Positions 19,046 to 31,662 of a DNA stretch of 64,000 nucleotides are shown piece after piece (the first letter of the stretch is position 1; each line of letters begins with the position of its first letter). Made by a program: the position numbers and the translations under genes. Origin of the DNA: Alphaproteobacteria bacterium MarineAlpha5_Bin12 (GTDB lineage Bacteria > Pseudomonadota > Alphaproteobacteria > HIMB59 > GCA-002718135); NCBI GenBank assembly GCA_002937855.1, contig PTKS01000001.1, positions 161,948 through 225,947 of the forward strand, written 5' to 3'. Under the pieces are notes generated by a model. It saw only the letters and a program-made list of their open reading frames with translations. It was not told the DNA's origin and searched no databases.

Positions 19046-21124
19046 CTAAGCTAACTTTGCCTTTACTTCCTCTGCCACATTAGAAGGAACTTGTTCATAA
19101 TGACTAAATTGCATAGTATAATTTGCCCTACCTTGAGAAAGAGATCTCAAATTATTTACATATCCAAACATATTTGCAAGAGGTACCATTGCATCAATTA
19201 CACTAGCATTTCTTCTATTTTCCATATTTTGAACTTGTCCTCTCCTACTATTTAAATCACCTATTACATCACCCATATAATCTTCAGGAGTAACTACCTC
19301 TACTTTCATCATAGGTTCTAATAAAGCTGGGTTAGCTTTTGCTATACCTTCTCTAAATGCTGCTCTTGCAGCTATTTCAAAAGCTAATACACTCGAGTCT
19401 ACATCATGATATGCGCCGTCATTTAAAGTTGCTTTAAAATCTATTACTGGATATCCTGCAATAACTCCAGTTTGCATTTGTGACTTTAATCCTTTTTCTA
19501 CACCTGGGATGTATTCTTTTGGAATATTTCCCCCTGTAACTTTATTCTCAAATATAAATCCTTCTCCAGGTTTGGTAGCTTCAAAAGTAATTTCTACTCT
19601 TGCAAATTGACCAGCTCCTCCAGATTGTTTTTTATGAGTATAATCAACTTCATATGATTTTGTTATTGTTTCTCTATAAGCTACTTGTGGGGCACCTACG
19701 TTCGCTTCAACTTTGAACTCTCTTTTCATCCTATCCACTAGAACCTCAAGATGGAGTTCTCCCATTCCTTTTATAATTGTTTGTCCAGATTCTTCATCTG
19801 ATGTGACTCTAAAACTTGGGTCTTCTTGTGCTAACCTACCCAGTGCTATACCCATTTTTTCATGATCTGCTTTTGTTTTAGGCTCTACTGCTACTTCTAT
19901 AACTGGATCAGGAAAATCCATTTTTTCTAAAATTATTGGATTATTTGGATCACAAAGAGTTTCTCCTGTTGTCACATCTTTTACTCCTACTAATGCTACA
20001 ATATCCCCTGCATATGCCTCTTTTATTTCTTCTCTATTATTTGCATGCATAAGCAACATACGGCCAATATTTTCTTTTTTATCTCTTATAGAATTTATAA
20101 CTGCATCTTTAGTCATTACTTTCCCAGAATATATTCTAATAAAAACTAATGACCCTACAAAAGGATCAGTCATTATTTTAAAGGCTAAAGCACTAAATGG
20201 TTCAGCATCAGAGCAAGATCTCTCTAATTCTTTATCTCCTTTAATATCTACACCCTTAACACTTTTCACATCTAATGGTGATGGTAAATAATTAATTATT
20301 GCATCAAGAAGAGGTTGAACTCCTTTATTTTTAAATGCGCTTCCAGTAAGAACAGGAACAAAATTACCAGATATTGTTCCTTTTCTGATACACTTTTTTA
20401 TATCTTCAATTGAAGGTTCGTTTCCATCGAGATAGGCTTCCATTATCTTATCATCTTCTTCGACAACCTTTTCAATTAATTTTTCTCTGTATTCTTTAAC
20501 CTGATCCTTTAACTCATCTGGTATATTTTCTGAAATATCAAATTCTGCGCCTAAAGTTTCTTCTTTCCAGATTATTGATTTATTTTCTACTAAATCAACT
20601 ATGCCAACAAAATTACTCTCATTCCCTATAGGTAATTGAGTTACTAGTGGATATGAACCTAATCTATCTTTTATCATATCAACAGTCATAAAGAAATTAG
20701 CACCAGTTCTATCAAGTTTATTTACAAAACACATTCGTGGAACATTATATCTATCTGCCTGTCTCCATACAGTTTCTGATTGGGGCTCTACACCTGCAAC
20801 ACCATCAAATACTGCAACTGCGCCATCTAAAACTTTTAAAGATCTTTCTACTTCAATTGTAAAATCAACGTGACCAGGAGTATCAATGATATTGATCCGA
20901 TGATCATTCCAAAAGCAAGTTGTTGCTGCTGAGGTAATGGTAATTCCTCTTTCTTGCTCTTGTTCCATCCAATCCATAGTTGCTGCACCATCATGTACTT
21001 CACCTATTTTGTGAGATTTTCCAGTATAATAAAGAATTCTTTCTGTTGTCGTTGTTTTGCCAGCATCAATATGTGCCATAATTCCAATATTTCTATAATT
21101 TTCTAATTGATGCGATCTGGACAT
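19046..21124 (-). CDS. fusA: Elongation factor G
   Basis: EF-G is the GTPase that drives translocation and, with RRF, ribosome recycling. The 692-residue protein has G1 [19 protein letters not shown] (16-34), G3 DTPGHVDF, G4 NKLD and domain IV ending with [16 protein letters not shown]. The length is normal and it is six bases after rpsG in the str operon. Confidence 0.98.
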   Translation of the reverse strand: MSRSHQLENYRNIGIMAHIDAGKTTTTERILYYTGKSHKIGEVHDGAATMDWMEQEQERGITITSAATTCFWNDHRINIIDTPGHVDFTIEVERSLKVLDGAVAVFDGVAGVEPQSETVWRQADRYNVPRMCFVNKLDRTGANFFMTVDMIKDRLGSYPLVTQLPIGNESNFVGIVDLVENKSIIWKEETLGAEFDISENIPDELKDQVKEYREKLIEKVVEEDDKIMEAYLDGNEPSIEDIKKCIRKGTISGNFVPVLTGSAFKNKGVQPLLDAIINYLPSPLDVKSVKGVDIKGDKELERSCSDAEPFSALAFKIMTDPFVGSLVFIRIYSGKVMTKDAVINSIRDKKENIGRMLLMHANNREEIKEAYAGDIVALVGVKDVTTGETLCDPNNPIILEKMDFPDPVIEVAVEPKTKADHEKMGIALGRLAQEDPSFRVTSDEESGQTIIKGMGELHLEVLVDRMKREFKVEANVGAPQVAYRETITKSYEVDYTHKKQSGGAGQFARVEITFEATKPGEGFIFENKVTGGNIPKEYIPGVEKGLKSQMQTGVIAGYPVIDFKATLNDGAYHDVDSSVLAFEIAARAAFREGIAKANPALLEPMMKVEVVTPEDYMGDVIGDLNSRRGQVQNMENRRNASVIDAMVPLANMFGYVNNLRSLSQGRANYTMQFSHYEQVPSNVAEEVKAKLA

Positions 21125-21130
21125 TCGATA

Positions 21131-21601
21131 TTACCATTTAAAATGAGAGAAGGCTCTATTAGCTTCAGCCATCTTATGAGTGTCTTCTCTTTTTTTTGCT
21201 GAATTACCTTTATTATTAAAAGCATCCATTAATTCTCCTGCAATTCTTTCTTTCATTGTTTTTTCATTTCTTTTTTTTGCACTTTCAATAAGCCACTTTA
21301 TAGCAAGAGCCTGAGCTCTTGCGGGTCTCACTTCAACAGGTACTTGGTATGTAGCCCCACCCACTCTTCTTGATCTAACTTCTAAACTTGGCTTTATTTT
21401 ATCTATCGAATTATGAAAGAATTCTAATGGATCATTTTTAGTTTTATCGCTAATTATATCGAATGCTCCATAAACTATTCTTTCTGCAGTTGATTTTTTT
21501 CCATCATACATAACCTTATTCATAAACTTTGTAATAATTGTATCCTTATATTTTGCGTCTGTTAGAACTTCCCTTTTTATAGCTGATCTTCTTCTAGACA
21601 T
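21131..21601 (-). CDS. rpsG: 30S ribosomal protein S7
   Basis: S7 nucleates the small-subunit head and in E. coli represses the str operon. The 156-residue protein begins [18 protein letters not shown] and has [20 protein letters not shown]. It lies nine bases after rpsL, so the long S12-S7 spacer that carries the E. coli S7 operator is absent. Confidence 0.97.
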   Translation of the reverse strand: MSRRRSAIKREVLTDAKYKDTIITKFMNKVMYDGKKSTAERIVYGAFDIISDKTKNDPLEFFHNSIDKIKPSLEVRSRRVGGATYQVPVEVRPARAQALAIKWLIESAKKRNEKTMKERIAGELMDAFNNKGNSAKKREDTHKMAEANRAFSHFKW

Positions 21602-21610
21602 TTAAAAATA

Positions 21611-21982
21611 CTATTTAGGTTTTTTTGATCCATATAAGGATCTTCGTTGTTTTCTTGCACTGACACCCTGAGCATCTAAAGGACCACGAATTACGTGATA
21701 TCTAACACCTGGTAAATCTTTAACTCTACCACCCCTAATAAGAACTACAGAATGTTCTTGGAGATTATGCCCTTCTCCAGGAATATATGTTGAAACCTCA
21801 TGCCCATTAGTTAAGCGAACTCTTGCAACCTTTCTAAGAGCTGAATTGGGTTTTTTTGGAGTTGTAGTATAAACCCTAGTGCATACACCTCTTTTTTGAG
21901 GGGATGCTTCTAAAGCTGGGACTTTATTAATCCTCAATACTTTTTTTCTTCCTTTTCTTACCAGTTGATTAACTGTTGGCAT
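21611..21982 (-). CDS. rpsL: 30S ribosomal protein S12
   Basis: S12 is the decoding-centre protein. The 123-residue protein has [19 protein letters not shown], in which both lysines linked to streptomycin sensitivity are wild type, and the [13 protein letters not shown] loop. It is the first gene of the str operon, with a promoter and structured leader upstream. Confidence 0.98.
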   Translation of the reverse strand: MPTVNQLVRKGRKKVLRINKVPALEASPQKRGVCTRVYTTTPKKPNSALRKVARVRLTNGHEVSTYIPGEGHNLQEHSVVLIRGGRVKDLPGVRYHVIRGPLDAQGVSARKQRRSLYGSKKPK

Positions 21983-22014
21983 AACCTTCTTTCCAATTTA
22001 TATTTTTTAAAGCT

Positions 22015-22043
22015 TCTCAATTTGCGTTTGAGATTTTTTCTCA
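22015..22043 (-). promoter_or_regulatory. rpsL leader with alternative hairpins
   Basis: In the transcribed leader three short segments can pair in two exclusive ways. TGAGA (22039-22043) pairs with TCTCA inside TCTCAA (22028-22033), and TCTCAA can instead pair with TTGAGA (22015-22020). This resembles an attenuator or translational switch, but the stems are only five or six pairs long. Confidence 0.35.
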
Positions 22044-22069
22044 CCACCAAATCAAACTAAAGTGCGATG

Positions 22070-22098
22070 TATATATTTACGATAGTTTATCACGTCAA
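22070..22098 (-). promoter_or_regulatory. Sigma-70 type promoter for rpsL-rpsG-fusA and downstream S10 operon
   Basis: The minus strand has TTGACG (22093-22098), exactly 17 bases, then TATATA (22070-22075). It lies in the 167-base gap between rpoC and rpsL, giving a leader of about 80 bases. This is the best promoter match in the ribosomal block. Confidence 0.7.
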
Positions 22099-22149
22099 GT
22101 AAAATTGCATAAAAACAATGAGAATTCTGCAAAAATTATAATATTTTGG

Positions 22150-25100
22150 CTATTTTTCTATAATTTCAGAATTTTCTGATGTTTTTTCTTGATTTAACTG
22201 CTCTAATTTTTCGTTATCTCTAATTTTAGATAATTTATTAAATTCAGAATATGCTCTTCCTGTCCCTGCGGGTATTAATCTTCCAACTATAACATTTTCT
22301 TTTAATCCCTCAAGTCTGTCTACTTTACCTTGAACAGCTGCATCAGTTAATACTCTTGTAGTTTCTTGGAAAGAAGCTGCAGAAATAAAAGAGTTAGTTT
22401 GAAGGCTTGCTTTAGTTATTCCTAAAAGAACAGGAATATATTTTGCTAGTTTTTTGTTATCACTTTCCAAAATTTTATTAATTTTATTTAACTCTATTTT
22501 ATCTATCTGTTCTCCTTTTAGCAGAGTGGAATCACCTTCTTCTAAAACCTCAACTTTTTGTAACATTTGTTTTGCAATAACCTCTATATGTTTATCATTA
22601 ATAGTTACACCCTGAAGCCTGTAAACGTCTTGAACTTCTTTAACTAAATATCTAGCTAGTTCTTCTACACCTAATATTCTTAAAATATCGTGAGGTACAG
22701 GGGTGCCATCAACAATTATTTCACCTTTTTTTACTAAGTCTCCTTCTTGTACATTTAAATGTTTGCCTCGTGGAACTAAAATTTCGACAAAATTTTCCTC
22801 ATCTTCTGTATCAGTGATTATAAGTTTTCGTTTATTTTTATAATCTTTTCCAAATGTTATTTTACCATCCATTTCACTCATAATTGCAGGATCTTTTGGT
22901 TTCCTTGCTTCAAATAACTCGGCCACTCTTGGCAAACCACCAGTTATATCTTTTGTCTTTGAGGATTCTTTTGGAATTCTTGCTATAACATTTCCAACTT
23001 TTACTTCACTTCCATCATTAACACTTAAAATAGTATCTATAGACATATAGTATCTAGCATCATTCCCATTATTTAATTTTAAAATTTCACCATTGTTGTC
23101 TGTAATAGCTATTTGGGGTTTTAGATCTTTTGCTTTAGAAATTTGTCTCCAATCAGTAATAACTTTGTTTGATATACCAGTAGTTTCATCAGTTTGTTCT
23201 TTAATTGATGTACCTTCAATTAGATCTATAAATTTTATCGTACCATCTTTTTCAGCAATGATCGGTGTTGTATACGGATCCCATTCTGCCAATAAAGTAT
23301 TTCTTTTAATTTTCGTATTTTCTTTTTCATTTAATTTTGATCCAAATGGTACTTTATAAGATATCTTTATATTTTTTTGATCATCACAAATATTCATTTT
23401 TGCATTTCTTGAAATAACTATAGGTTCATTTTTAGAATTATAAATTAGATTTACATTTTCAAAATTCAAAGTACCATCAACACTACTTTCTATTGAAGAT
23501 TGTTCTGCCGAAGCACTTGCAGCCCCTCCAATATGAAATGTTCTCATTGTTAATTGCGTTCCTGGTTCTCCAATTGATTGAGCAGCAATTATACCTACTG
23601 CTTCACCTATGTTTACAGGTGTCCCTCTTGCTAAATCCCTACCATAACAAACTGAACAAATTCCCGAATTTGATTCACAAGTTAGTACGGACCTTATCTT
23701 TAAAGTTTTGATGTCTAGGCTTTCAATTCTCATAAGATGTGTTTCATCAATTATTTCACCTGCTTTTACAATTATTCCTTGAGAATCTTCTATATTTTCG
23801 CAGGGACATCTTCCAAGAATTCTTTCATTTAATGTTACTGTTTCATTTCCTGAATCGAATATTGATTCTACTATTACTCCATTAGAAGTTTTACAATCAA
23901 ATTCTTTAATTACTGCATCTTGCGCAACATCAACTAATCTTCTTGTTAAATAACCAGAGCTAGCTGTTTTTAAAGCTGTATCTGCAAGACCTTTTCTAGC
24001 ACCATGTGTCGATGTAAAAAATTCTATTACTGATAAACCTTCTTTAAAGTTTGATTTGATAGGTGTTTCAATAATTTCTCCAGAAGGTTTTGCCATTAAT
24101 CCCCTCATTCCTGCTAATTGCTTTAACTGAGCAGCAGAGCCTCTAGCACCTGAATGTGCCATGATGTATACTGAATTTAAATTTTCTCCATCCTTAGGAT
24201 TTGCAATTGTTTCAAGCATTCTATCAGATATATCATTTGTGCATTCTGACCATGCATCAACAACCTTATTATATTTTTCACCTTGAGTTATTAAACCTTC
24301 TTGATACTGATATTCATATTCTTGTACTTTTTTTTGTGTGCCATCTATTAATATATTTTTTTGGGAAGGTATTACTAAGTCATCTTTTCCAAAAGAAATA
24401 CCTGCTTTAGCAGCATATTTAAATCCTACAGACATTATATTATCTGCAAATATGACTGTGTCTTTTTGCCCGCAAAACCTATACACCCTATCTATTATGT
24501 TACTAATTTCTTTTTTAGTTAAAACTTTATTTACTAATTCAAAATCTAAATCTTTATTATTAGGAAAAACACTAAAGAGTATTAATCTTCCTGGAGTAGT
24601 CTCTACTCTGATTTTTTTATTAAGTTTTTTTGAAAAAACTCTTGTAGTGATTTTTGCATGCAAGCTAATGTCATTATTTTGTAAAGCTTTTTCTACTTCA
24701 AATAAATCTGTAAATAACCTTCCCTCACCTTTTTCACCTTTTCTTAGTATAGAAAGATAATAGAGTCCCAAAACTATATCTTGCGAAGGTACTATTATTG
24801 GTTTTCCACTTGAAGGAGAAAGAATATTATTAGTACTCATCATTAATACCCGAGCTTCCAATTGAGATTCTAAACTTAAAGGTACATGTACCGCCATTTG
24901 ATCCCCATCAAAATCAGCGTTAAAAGCAGTACAAACTAGAGGGTGTAAATTTATAGCTTTACCCTCAATTAAAATTGGTTCAAAAGCCTGAATTCCCAAT
25001 CTATGTAATGTAGGCGCTCTATTAAGTAAAATAGGGTGTTCTCTTATAACTTCTTCCAAAACATCCCAAACTCTAGAGTCTTCCATCTCAACCATTTTTT

Positions 25101-26298
25101 TTGCGGCTTTAATTGTAGTCGCCCAACCATAAATTTCTAACTTATGAAAAATAAATGGTTTAAACAATTCAAGGGCCATTCTTTTTGGAATTCCACATTG
25201 ATGCAATTTAAGATTTGGACCCACAACTATTACTGATCTACCTGAATAATCAACTCTTTTTCCAAGTAAGTTTTGTCTAAATCTTCCTTGCTTACCCTTA
25301 AGCATATCTGCAAGAGATTTTAATGGCCTTTTATTAGTTGCTGTAATGACTCGTCCTCTTCTCCCATTATCAAATAAAGCATCAACGGCTTCCTGAAGCA
25401 TTCTTTTTTCATTTCTAACAATTATATCAGGGGCCCTAAGATCAATAAGTCGTTTTAATCTATTGTTTCTATTAATAACTCTCCTGTACAAATCATTTAA
25501 ATCTGAAGTTGCAAATCTTCCACCATCAAGAGGTACTAGTGGCCTTAATTCAGGAGGTATAACAGGCAAAACCTTCAAAATCATCCATTCTGGTTTAGAT
25601 TTTGAAGAAATAAATGACTCCACCAATTTTAAACGTTTAATAGTTTTTTGTTTCTTTAATTCTGATTTGGATGTTTCTAAAATCTCTTTTAATTTTATTC
25701 TTTCAGTTTTAAGATCTAATGAAATTAACATCTGATCTATAGCTTCAGCACCTATTGAAGCTTGAAAAGAATCTTCACCATGTTGATCTTGATAATCAAT
25801 AAATTCATCTTCACTTATAAGTTGCCCAACTTTTAAATCTGTTAAACCGGGTTCAGTTATTATAAATTTTTCAAAATATAATACTTTATCTAAATCTTTC
25901 AAAGTCATATCGAGTAATAAAGCTATTCTGCTTGGTAATGATTTCATAAACCATATATGAGAAACTGGAGCAGCAAGTTCTATGTGCCCCATCCTATCTC
26001 TTCTTACTTTTGACAAAGTTACTTCTACTCCACATTTTTCGCAGACTACCCCTTTAAATTTCATACGCTTATATTTACCGCACAAACACTCATAATCTTT
26101 GATAGGGCCAAAAATTTTTGAACAGAATAAACCATCTTTTTCTGGTTTAAACGTTCTATAATTTATTGTTTCAGGTTTTTTAATTTCACCAAATGACCAA
26201 GATCTAATTTGATCTGGATGCGCTATTGATATTTTTATCTGATCAAAGTTCTCTATTCCCTGATTTTCATTAAAAACGTTTAATAATTGTTTATTCAT
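22150..26298 (-). CDS. rpoC: RNA polymerase beta' subunit
   Basis: This is the catalytic beta' subunit, 1382 residues. It has the N-terminal zinc site CLCGKYKR...CEKC (about 71-89), the active-site Mg2+ loop NADFDGD, the second zinc site [14 protein letters not shown], the bridge/trigger region [19 protein letters not shown] and the C-terminal PAGTGRAY. The length is usual for alphaproteobacteria. It follows rpoB by two bases. Confidence 0.98.
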   Translation of the reverse strand: MNKQLLNVFNENQGIENFDQIKISIAHPDQIRSWSFGEIKKPETINYRTFKPEKDGLFCSKIFGPIKDYECLCGKYKRMKFKGVVCEKCGVEVTLSKVRRDRMGHIELAAPVSHIWFMKSLPSRIALLLDMTLKDLDKVLYFEKFIITEPGLTDLKVGQLISEDEFIDYQDQHGEDSFQASIGAEAIDQMLISLDLKTERIKLKEILETSKSELKKQKTIKRLKLVESFISSKSKPEWMILKVLPVIPPELRPLVPLDGGRFATSDLNDLYRRVINRNNRLKRLIDLRAPDIIVRNEKRMLQEAVDALFDNGRRGRVITATNKRPLKSLADMLKGKQGRFRQNLLGKRVDYSGRSVIVVGPNLKLHQCGIPKRMALELFKPFIFHKLEIYGWATTIKAAKKMVEMEDSRVWDVLEEVIREHPILLNRAPTLHRLGIQAFEPILIEGKAINLHPLVCTAFNADFDGDQMAVHVPLSLESQLEARVLMMSTNNILSPSSGKPIIVPSQDIVLGLYYLSILRKGEKGEGRLFTDLFEVEKALQNNDISLHAKITTRVFSKKLNKKIRVETTPGRLILFSVFPNNKDLDFELVNKVLTKKEISNIIDRVYRFCGQKDTVIFADNIMSVGFKYAAKAGISFGKDDLVIPSQKNILIDGTQKKVQEYEYQYQEGLITQGEKYNKVVDAWSECTNDISDRMLETIANPKDGENLNSVYIMAHSGARGSAAQLKQLAGMRGLMAKPSGEIIETPIKSNFKEGLSVIEFFTSTHGARKGLADTALKTASSGYLTRRLVDVAQDAVIKEFDCKTSNGVIVESIFDSGNETVTLNERILGRCPCENIEDSQGIIVKAGEIIDETHLMRIESLDIKTLKIRSVLTCESNSGICSVCYGRDLARGTPVNIGEAVGIIAAQSIGEPGTQLTMRTFHIGGAASASAEQSSIESSVDGTLNFENVNLIYNSKNEPIVISRNAKMNICDDQKNIKISYKVPFGSKLNEKENTKIKRNTLLAEWDPYTTPIIAEKDGTIKFIDLIEGTSIKEQTDETTGISNKVITDWRQISKAKDLKPQIAITDNNGEILKLNNGNDARYYMSIDTILSVNDGSEVKVGNVIARIPKESSKTKDITGGLPRVAELFEARKPKDPAIMSEMDGKITFGKDYKNKRKLIITDTEDEENFVEILVPRGKHLNVQEGDLVKKGEIIVDGTPVPHDILRILGVEELARYLVKEVQDVYRLQGVTINDKHIEVIAKQMLQKVEVLEEGDSTLLKGEQIDKIELNKINKILESDNKKLAKYIPVLLGITKASLQTNSFISAASFQETTRVLTDAAVQGKVDRLEGLKENVIVGRLIPAGTGRAYSEFNKLSKIRDNEKLEQLNQEKTSENSEIIEK

Positions 26299-26300
26299 AT

Positions 26301-29300
26301 TTATATCTCTTGTTGTTCTATTTTTAAATCTTCTTCTTTAGACTTCATTTCTATATTTAAAACTAATGATTTAAGTTCTTTAACCATAACATTAAAAGAT
26401 TCTGGAACACCTGATTCAAAATTTTGATCCCCTTTAATTATAGACTCATATACCCTTGTTCTTCCCGCTACATCATCTGATTTTATAGTAAGCATTTCTT
26501 GCAATACATGAGAAGCACCATATGCTTCTAAAGCCCAAACTTCCATCTCTCCAAATCTTTGACCTCCAAATTGAGCTTTACCTCCCAAAGGCTGCTGTGT
26601 AACTAAACTATAAGGACCTATTGATCTTGCGTGAATTTTTTCATCTACTAAATGATGAAGTTTCAACATATATATATAACCTATCGTTACTGGTCTATCA
26701 AATTTTTCGCCAGTTATTCCATCATATAATATTTCTTGACCAGTATGATTGAGTCCATTGTTTTTTAACATATCTGTTATGTCTTTTTCTTTAGCGCCAT
26801 CAAAAACAGGTGTCGCAAATGGTAATCCTTTAGACAAATTGTTTGAAAGCTCTATTAAATCATCTTCATTAAGATCAGAAATAGTCTCTTTATCTTTTTT
26901 GCTCTCAAAAATATTACTCAAGTCATCTTTAAGTTTCTTTGTCTTCCCTTCTTTATGCATAATCTTAAGCATTTCATTTATTTGTTTTCCTATTGCAGCA
27001 GAAGCCCATCCTAAATGAGTTTCAAATATTTGACCTATATTCATTCGACTTGGAACACCTAAAGGATTTAGAAGGATGTCAACAGGCGTACCATCACCTA
27101 ACATTGGCATATCTTCTATTGGAGCTATCTTAGAAATTACGCCTTTATTGCCATGTCTTCCAGCCATTTTATCCCCTGGCTGTAATTTTCTTTTTACAGC
27201 AACAAAAATTTTAATCATTTTTAATACCCCTGGTGGCAATTCATCACCACTCTGTATTTTATCAACTTTCGCCTCAAATTTTTGGTTTATATTTCCTAAA
27301 AAAGTATCAAATTCTTTTTTTAACTCTTCAATTTCATCTGCAACAGTATCTTTCTTAACTTTAATTTTAAGTAATTCTTCTTTTTTTAATTCTTCTAAAT
27401 TTTCATATGTAAGTTTTTGATTTTTTGTTAACTTGTCGCTACCTGAAGAAAATATTTCTTCATTAAAGATATCTCTCAATTGATTTGCAAATGTTTTTTC
27501 AATAATACTAATTTCATCATCTCTATCTTGAGCAAGTCTTTCTATTTGAGATCTTTCAATTGATAATGACCTTTCATCTTTTTCAATACCTCTTCTAGAA
27601 AACACTCTAATTTCAACAATAGTTCCATTAACACCTGGTGGAACTTTTAAACTTGTATCTTTTACATCTGAAGCTTTTTCCCCAAAAATTGATCTTAAAA
27701 GTTTTTCTTCGGGTGTCATCGGGCTTTCACCTTTGGGTGTAACTTTACCTATTAATATATCGCCAGATTTTACGTCTGCTCCAACATACACCATACCTGT
27801 TTCATCTAAATTTCTCAGATTATCTTCACTTACGTTTGGAATATCTCTCGTAATTTCCTCAGGACCAAGCTTTGTATCTCTTGCCATAACCTCAAATTCT
27901 TCAACATGAATTGAAGTAAAAACATCATCTCTTACAATTCTTTCTGAAATAATTATTGAGTCTTCAAAATTATACCCATTCCATGGCATAAATGCTGCTA
28001 AAACATTTCTTCCTAAAGCTAACTCGCCTAATTCAGTAGCTGGCCCATCTGCTATTACATCTCCTGTTTCAATGAAGTCTCCAACATTTACGAGAGGTTT
28101 TTGGTTAATACAAGTATTTTGATTTGATCTTTGATATTTAAATAAATTATAGATATCAACTCTTGATTGGTTTTTTTGATATTTTTTTTCAGAAACTCTG
28201 ATTACAATTCTATTTGCATCTACTTGATCTACAAATCCTGCCCTATGAGCTATAACTGTCGAGCCACTATCCTGAGCTACGATTCTTTCCATACCAGTTC
28301 CAACTAGTGGAGCTTCAGGCTTTATTAATGGTACTGCCTGTCTCATCATATTTGAACCCATCAAAGCTCTATTTGCATCATCATTTTCTAAGAAAGGTAT
28401 CATTGAAGAAGCAACTGAAACTAATTGCTGAGGAGATACATCCATTAAATCAATTGTATCCTTATTAGACAAAATAAATTCACCTTCTTGTCTACAACTT
28501 ACTAATTCATCAATAAATTTCCCATCTTCATCAATTTGAGCGTTAGCCTGAGCAATAACATAATCCTCTTCTTCCATTGCACTTAAATAAATTACTTCAG
28601 AAGTAACTTTGGCCTTTTTAACTATCCTATATGGAGTTTCAATAAATCCAAATTGATTTATTCTAGAATAAGAGGCTAAGCTATTTATCAATCCAATATT
28701 TGGACCTTCAGGGGTTTCTACAGGACATATTCTTCCATAATGTGTTTGATGAACGTCTCTAACCTCAAATCCAGCTCTTTCTCTGCTCAAACCTCCTGGA
28801 CCTAATGCAGATACTCTTCTCTTATGCGTTATTTCTGCAAGAGGATTAGTTTGATCCATAAATTGACTTAATTGACTTGTTCCAAAAAACTCTTTTATTG
28901 CTGATGCAACAGTTTTTGCATGTATTATATCTTGGGGCATAATTGTATCAACTTCTACTGAACTCATTCTTTCTTTTATTGCCCTTTCCATTCTTAATAA
29001 TCCAATTCTAAATTGATTTTCTAATAATTCCCCTACTGATCTAACTCTTCTATTTCCCAAATGGTCAATATCATCAACTTCACCCTTACCATCTCTTAAG
29101 TTTAACAATTCCCTAATTATTGATAATATGTCATTTTTTGTAAGCATTCTAGTTTCAAGATCTGTATCTAATTTTAATTTTGAATTAATTTTTACTCTTC
29201 CAACTGATGATAAATCATATCTTTCATTTGAAAAAAATAATTTATTAAATAATGCTTCAGCCGTTTCTAAAGTTGGTGGTTCACCAGGTCTTAAAATCTT

Positions 29301-30500
29301 ATAAACTTCAAAAAGAGATTCTTCTCTAGATTTTGACTTGTCCAGAGCAAGAGTATTTCTTAAATATGGACCTACTTCAACGTTATCAATTAATAAAACA
29401 GATAAATCATTAATACTATTTTCTTCAAAATATTTAATATGTTCTTCTATAATTTCAGTTCCTGCTTCAACTAAAATTTTTCCATTTTTCTCATTTATTA
29501 TATCTTCACTTACAAAAAGGCCAAATAATGACTCCTCTTTAATTATAATTTCTTTAAATTTTTTATTTTTTACTTCATTAATTATTCTAGAACTTAATTT
29601 TGTTCCTCTTTCTAAAATAATTTTTCCATTCTTGTTATTTATTAAATCATATGGCAAAGTTTTACCTTTGTAAAAATCAAAATTGAAATTAATTAACCAG
29701 CCATTAGAATTTTTTTTGAGCTTATAACTTTTATAATAATAATTTAATATCTCTTCACCGCTCATCCCTTGTATTTTATTTGAGTCTGGTTGAATTTTTT
29801 TAATACTACACTCTTCTAAGTATTTCTCTGTTTCTTTACTTGGCAAACATTGTAGAAATGTAGTTATTGGAAACTTTCTTTTTCTATCTATTCTAGTATG
29901 TAATATATCTTTAGCATCAAATTCAAAATCTAGCCAAGAACCTCGGTATGGAATAACCCTACAAGAAAATAAATATTTTCCGCTCATATGAGTTTTTCCA
30001 CGATCATGATCAAAAAATACACCTGGTGACCTATGCATTTGACTAACCACTACTCTTTCAACTCCATTTATTATGAAAGTACCGTTTTTAGTCATAAGAG
30101 GAATTTCACATAAATAAACTTGCTGTTCTTTCATATCTCGAACAGTTTTAGTTTCGGTTTCCTCATCAATATCCCAAACTTTTAATCTAAACCAAGCTAA
30201 TAATGGAACGCTAAAAGTAATTCCTCTTTGAGAACACTCTATAACATCATGTTTTGGTTGGCCAAAATCATATGAAATATATTCAACAGTAGCCCTATCT
30301 GTATAGTCATTAACAGGAAATACTGTTTTAAATACATCATGTAAACCATGGTCCAATCTTTCTTTAGGATCTCTTCCAAGTTGTAAAAAATTGTCAAAAG
30401 ATCTTTTTTGAACTTCAATTAAGTTAGGTAAAGTTGTAACATTCTTTATTTTCCCAAAAGATTTCCTAATTTTCTTTTTTCCAACAAATGATGTTTTCAT
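26301..30500 (-). CDS. rpoB: RNA polymerase beta subunit
   Basis: This 1399-residue beta subunit binds the nascent RNA and rifampicin. The rifampicin region [20 protein letters not shown] and [14 protein letters not shown] is intact and looks sensitive. The usual VHPTHYGR is VHQTHYGR here. The C terminus has [20 protein letters not shown]. It lies 55 bases after rplL and two bases before rpoC. Confidence 0.98.
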   Translation of the reverse strand: MKTSFVGKKKIRKSFGKIKNVTTLPNLIEVQKRSFDNFLQLGRDPKERLDHGLHDVFKTVFPVNDYTDRATVEYISYDFGQPKHDVIECSQRGITFSVPLLAWFRLKVWDIDEETETKTVRDMKEQQVYLCEIPLMTKNGTFIINGVERVVVSQMHRSPGVFFDHDRGKTHMSGKYLFSCRVIPYRGSWLDFEFDAKDILHTRIDRKRKFPITTFLQCLPSKETEKYLEECSIKKIQPDSNKIQGMSGEEILNYYYKSYKLKKNSNGWLINFNFDFYKGKTLPYDLINNKNGKIILERGTKLSSRIINEVKNKKFKEIIIKEESLFGLFVSEDIINEKNGKILVEAGTEIIEEHIKYFEENSINDLSVLLIDNVEVGPYLRNTLALDKSKSREESLFEVYKILRPGEPPTLETAEALFNKLFFSNERYDLSSVGRVKINSKLKLDTDLETRMLTKNDILSIIRELLNLRDGKGEVDDIDHLGNRRVRSVGELLENQFRIGLLRMERAIKERMSSVEVDTIMPQDIIHAKTVASAIKEFFGTSQLSQFMDQTNPLAEITHKRRVSALGPGGLSRERAGFEVRDVHQTHYGRICPVETPEGPNIGLINSLASYSRINQFGFIETPYRIVKKAKVTSEVIYLSAMEEEDYVIAQANAQIDEDGKFIDELVSCRQEGEFILSNKDTIDLMDVSPQQLVSVASSMIPFLENDDANRALMGSNMMRQAVPLIKPEAPLVGTGMERIVAQDSGSTVIAHRAGFVDQVDANRIVIRVSEKKYQKNQSRVDIYNLFKYQRSNQNTCINQKPLVNVGDFIETGDVIADGPATELGELALGRNVLAAFMPWNGYNFEDSIIISERIVRDDVFTSIHVEEFEVMARDTKLGPEEITRDIPNVSEDNLRNLDETGMVYVGADVKSGDILIGKVTPKGESPMTPEEKLLRSIFGEKASDVKDTSLKVPPGVNGTIVEIRVFSRRGIEKDERSLSIERSQIERLAQDRDDEISIIEKTFANQLRDIFNEEIFSSGSDKLTKNQKLTYENLEELKKEELLKIKVKKDTVADEIEELKKEFDTFLGNINQKFEAKVDKIQSGDELPPGVLKMIKIFVAVKRKLQPGDKMAGRHGNKGVISKIAPIEDMPMLGDGTPVDILLNPLGVPSRMNIGQIFETHLGWASAAIGKQINEMLKIMHKEGKTKKLKDDLSNIFESKKDKETISDLNEDDLIELSNNLSKGLPFATPVFDGAKEKDITDMLKNNGLNHTGQEILYDGITGEKFDRPVTIGYIYMLKLHHLVDEKIHARSIGPYSLVTQQPLGGKAQFGGQRFGEMEVWALEAYGASHVLQEMLTIKSDDVAGRTRVYESIIKGDQNFESGVPESFNVMVKELKSLVLNIEMKSKEEDLKIEQQEI

Positions 30501-30555
30501 CTTACTACAAACCTATTTTTTTAAAAAGTCGTCGCTATTTTAGTTACAACTTTTT

Positions 30556-30933
30556 TTATTTTAATTCTACTTTTGCTCCAGCTGCTTCAAGTTTTTTCTT
30601 CATCTCTTCTGCTTCAGCTTTTGCCACTCCTTGTTTTAGAGGTTTTGGCGCTCCTTCAACTAAATCTTTTGCTTCCTTCAAACCAAGTCCAGTAATTGTT
30701 CGAACCTCTTTAATTACTGCAATTTTATTTGAACCTGCTTCAGATAGAACCAAATCAAATTCAGTCTTTTCCTCTGCAGCTGCTTGATCAGCTCCTCCAC
30801 CTGTAGCGGGTGCAGCGGCAACCGGTGCAGCAGCTGTGACTCCCCATTCTTCTTCAAGTTTTTTACTTAATTCTGCTGCCTCAACAACCGTTAGAGATGA
30901 TAAATCTTTTATTATTTTATCTAAATCAGCCAT
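30556..30933 (-). CDS. rplL: 50S ribosomal protein L7/L12
   Basis: L7/L12 forms the stalk that recruits translation GTPases. The 125-residue protein has the N-terminal dimerisation domain (1-35), an Ala-rich hinge (36-55) and the C domain with [19 protein letters not shown]. It follows rplJ by 31 bases. Confidence 0.97.
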   Translation of the reverse strand: MADLDKIIKDLSSLTVVEAAELSKKLEEEWGVTAAAPVAAAPATGGGADQAAAEEKTEFDLVLSEAGSNKIAVIKEVRTITGLGLKEAKDLVEGAPKPLKQGVAKAEAEEMKKKLEAAGAKVELK

Positions 30934-30964
30934 ATTCTGTTCTCCTTAATATTAAACTTTATAT

Positions 30965-31489
30965 TTATGTTGTTTTTTTTGCATATGCTCCAAATGTTCT
31001 GACTAATTTACTTGCAGGTTCTTGTAACAATGATGCAATTTTTGATCCAGGTGCCATTATAACGCCAACTAATTTTCCTCTTATTTCATCTAAAGAAGGT
31101 AATGAAGCTAAAAATTTAACTTCTTTATCGTCTATTAATTTTCCTTCATATGATCCACCTAAAATGATCAATTTTTTATTTTCTTTAGAAAAATTAACTG
31201 CAACTTTTGCAGCCACAAGAGGATCTTCAGAATAAGCAATAGCAGTCGGACCCGTAAATAATTCAGATACATTCTCAAAAGAAGTCCCTGGCAGAGCTAA
31301 TTTAGTTAATCTATTTTTAGTAACTTTAAATTTAGCATTAACTTCTCTCATTTTAGCTCTTAAGTCTTCAAGTTCACTTACGTTTAATCCTGAATAATGC
31401 GTAACTACTAAAAGATTTGATTCTTTAAAGTCATTTTTCAAAGATGAAACAATATTTTCTTTTTTTGAACGATCCAAATTAAACTCCAT
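30965..31489 (-). CDS. rplJ: 50S ribosomal protein L10
   Basis: L10 anchors the L7/L12 dimers and, as the L10(L12) complex, represses its own mRNA. The 174-residue protein has VVTHYSGLNVSELEDLRAKM (28-47) and KVTKNRLTKLAL. It is preceded by a structured 173-base gap that contains an L10-leader-like fold. Confidence 0.96.
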   Translation of the reverse strand: MEFNLDRSKKENIVSSLKNDFKESNLLVVTHYSGLNVSELEDLRAKMREVNAKFKVTKNRLTKLALPGTSFENVSELFTGPTAIAYSEDPLVAAKVAVNFSKENKKLIILGGSYEGKLIDDKEVKFLASLPSLDEIRGKLVGVIMAPGSKIASLLQEPASKLVRTFGAYAKKTT

Positions 31490-31508
31490 AATAAAGTTTA
31501 TTCAATTT

Positions 31509-31620
31509 ACTAGAAAACTCATTTTTCTAGTTAACTTATGCTCAACAGAACACAACTTTTAAAAGCTGTTTCTGTCTATGTAGGTACTTTAAGTCAAAAA
31601 AGCAGACACCTACAGTCTTT
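31509..31620 (-). promoter_or_regulatory. L10 leader of rplJ-rplL
   Basis: The minus-strand RNA contains CTGTAGGTGTCTG and, about 20 bases on, ACCTACATAGACAG. The halves GUAGGU/ACCUAC and UGUCU/AGACA can pair, as in the known L10 leader. Nearer the gene a perfect 9-bp hairpin ACTAGAAAA-ATGAG-TTTTCTAGT (31509-31531) ends 19 bases before the rplJ ATG. Autoregulation by the L10-L12 complex is established for this leader class; that it applies here is inferred. Confidence 0.65.
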
Positions 31621-31623
31621 GAC

Positions 31624-31651
31624 AAATTAGAGAAATATATTTCTCTAATTT
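31624..31651 (-). promoter_or_regulatory. 28-base perfect palindrome between rplA and rplJ
   Basis: AAATTAGAGAAAT followed by its mirror complement reads identically on both strands and would form a 12-bp hairpin with a 4-base loop, 11 bases after the rplA stop. There is no U-tract beyond the stem, so it is more likely a partial attenuator or RNA-processing hairpin than a full terminator. It separates L11-L1 from L10-L7/L12. Confidence 0.55.
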
Positions 31652-31662
31652 AATTTAGAAAC

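Noticed and set aside
23093..24760. Plus-strand frames of 70-140 codons inside rpoC
   Set aside because: They mirror rpoC codons on the opposite strand, have no family motifs or ribosome-binding sites, and rpoC is complete.
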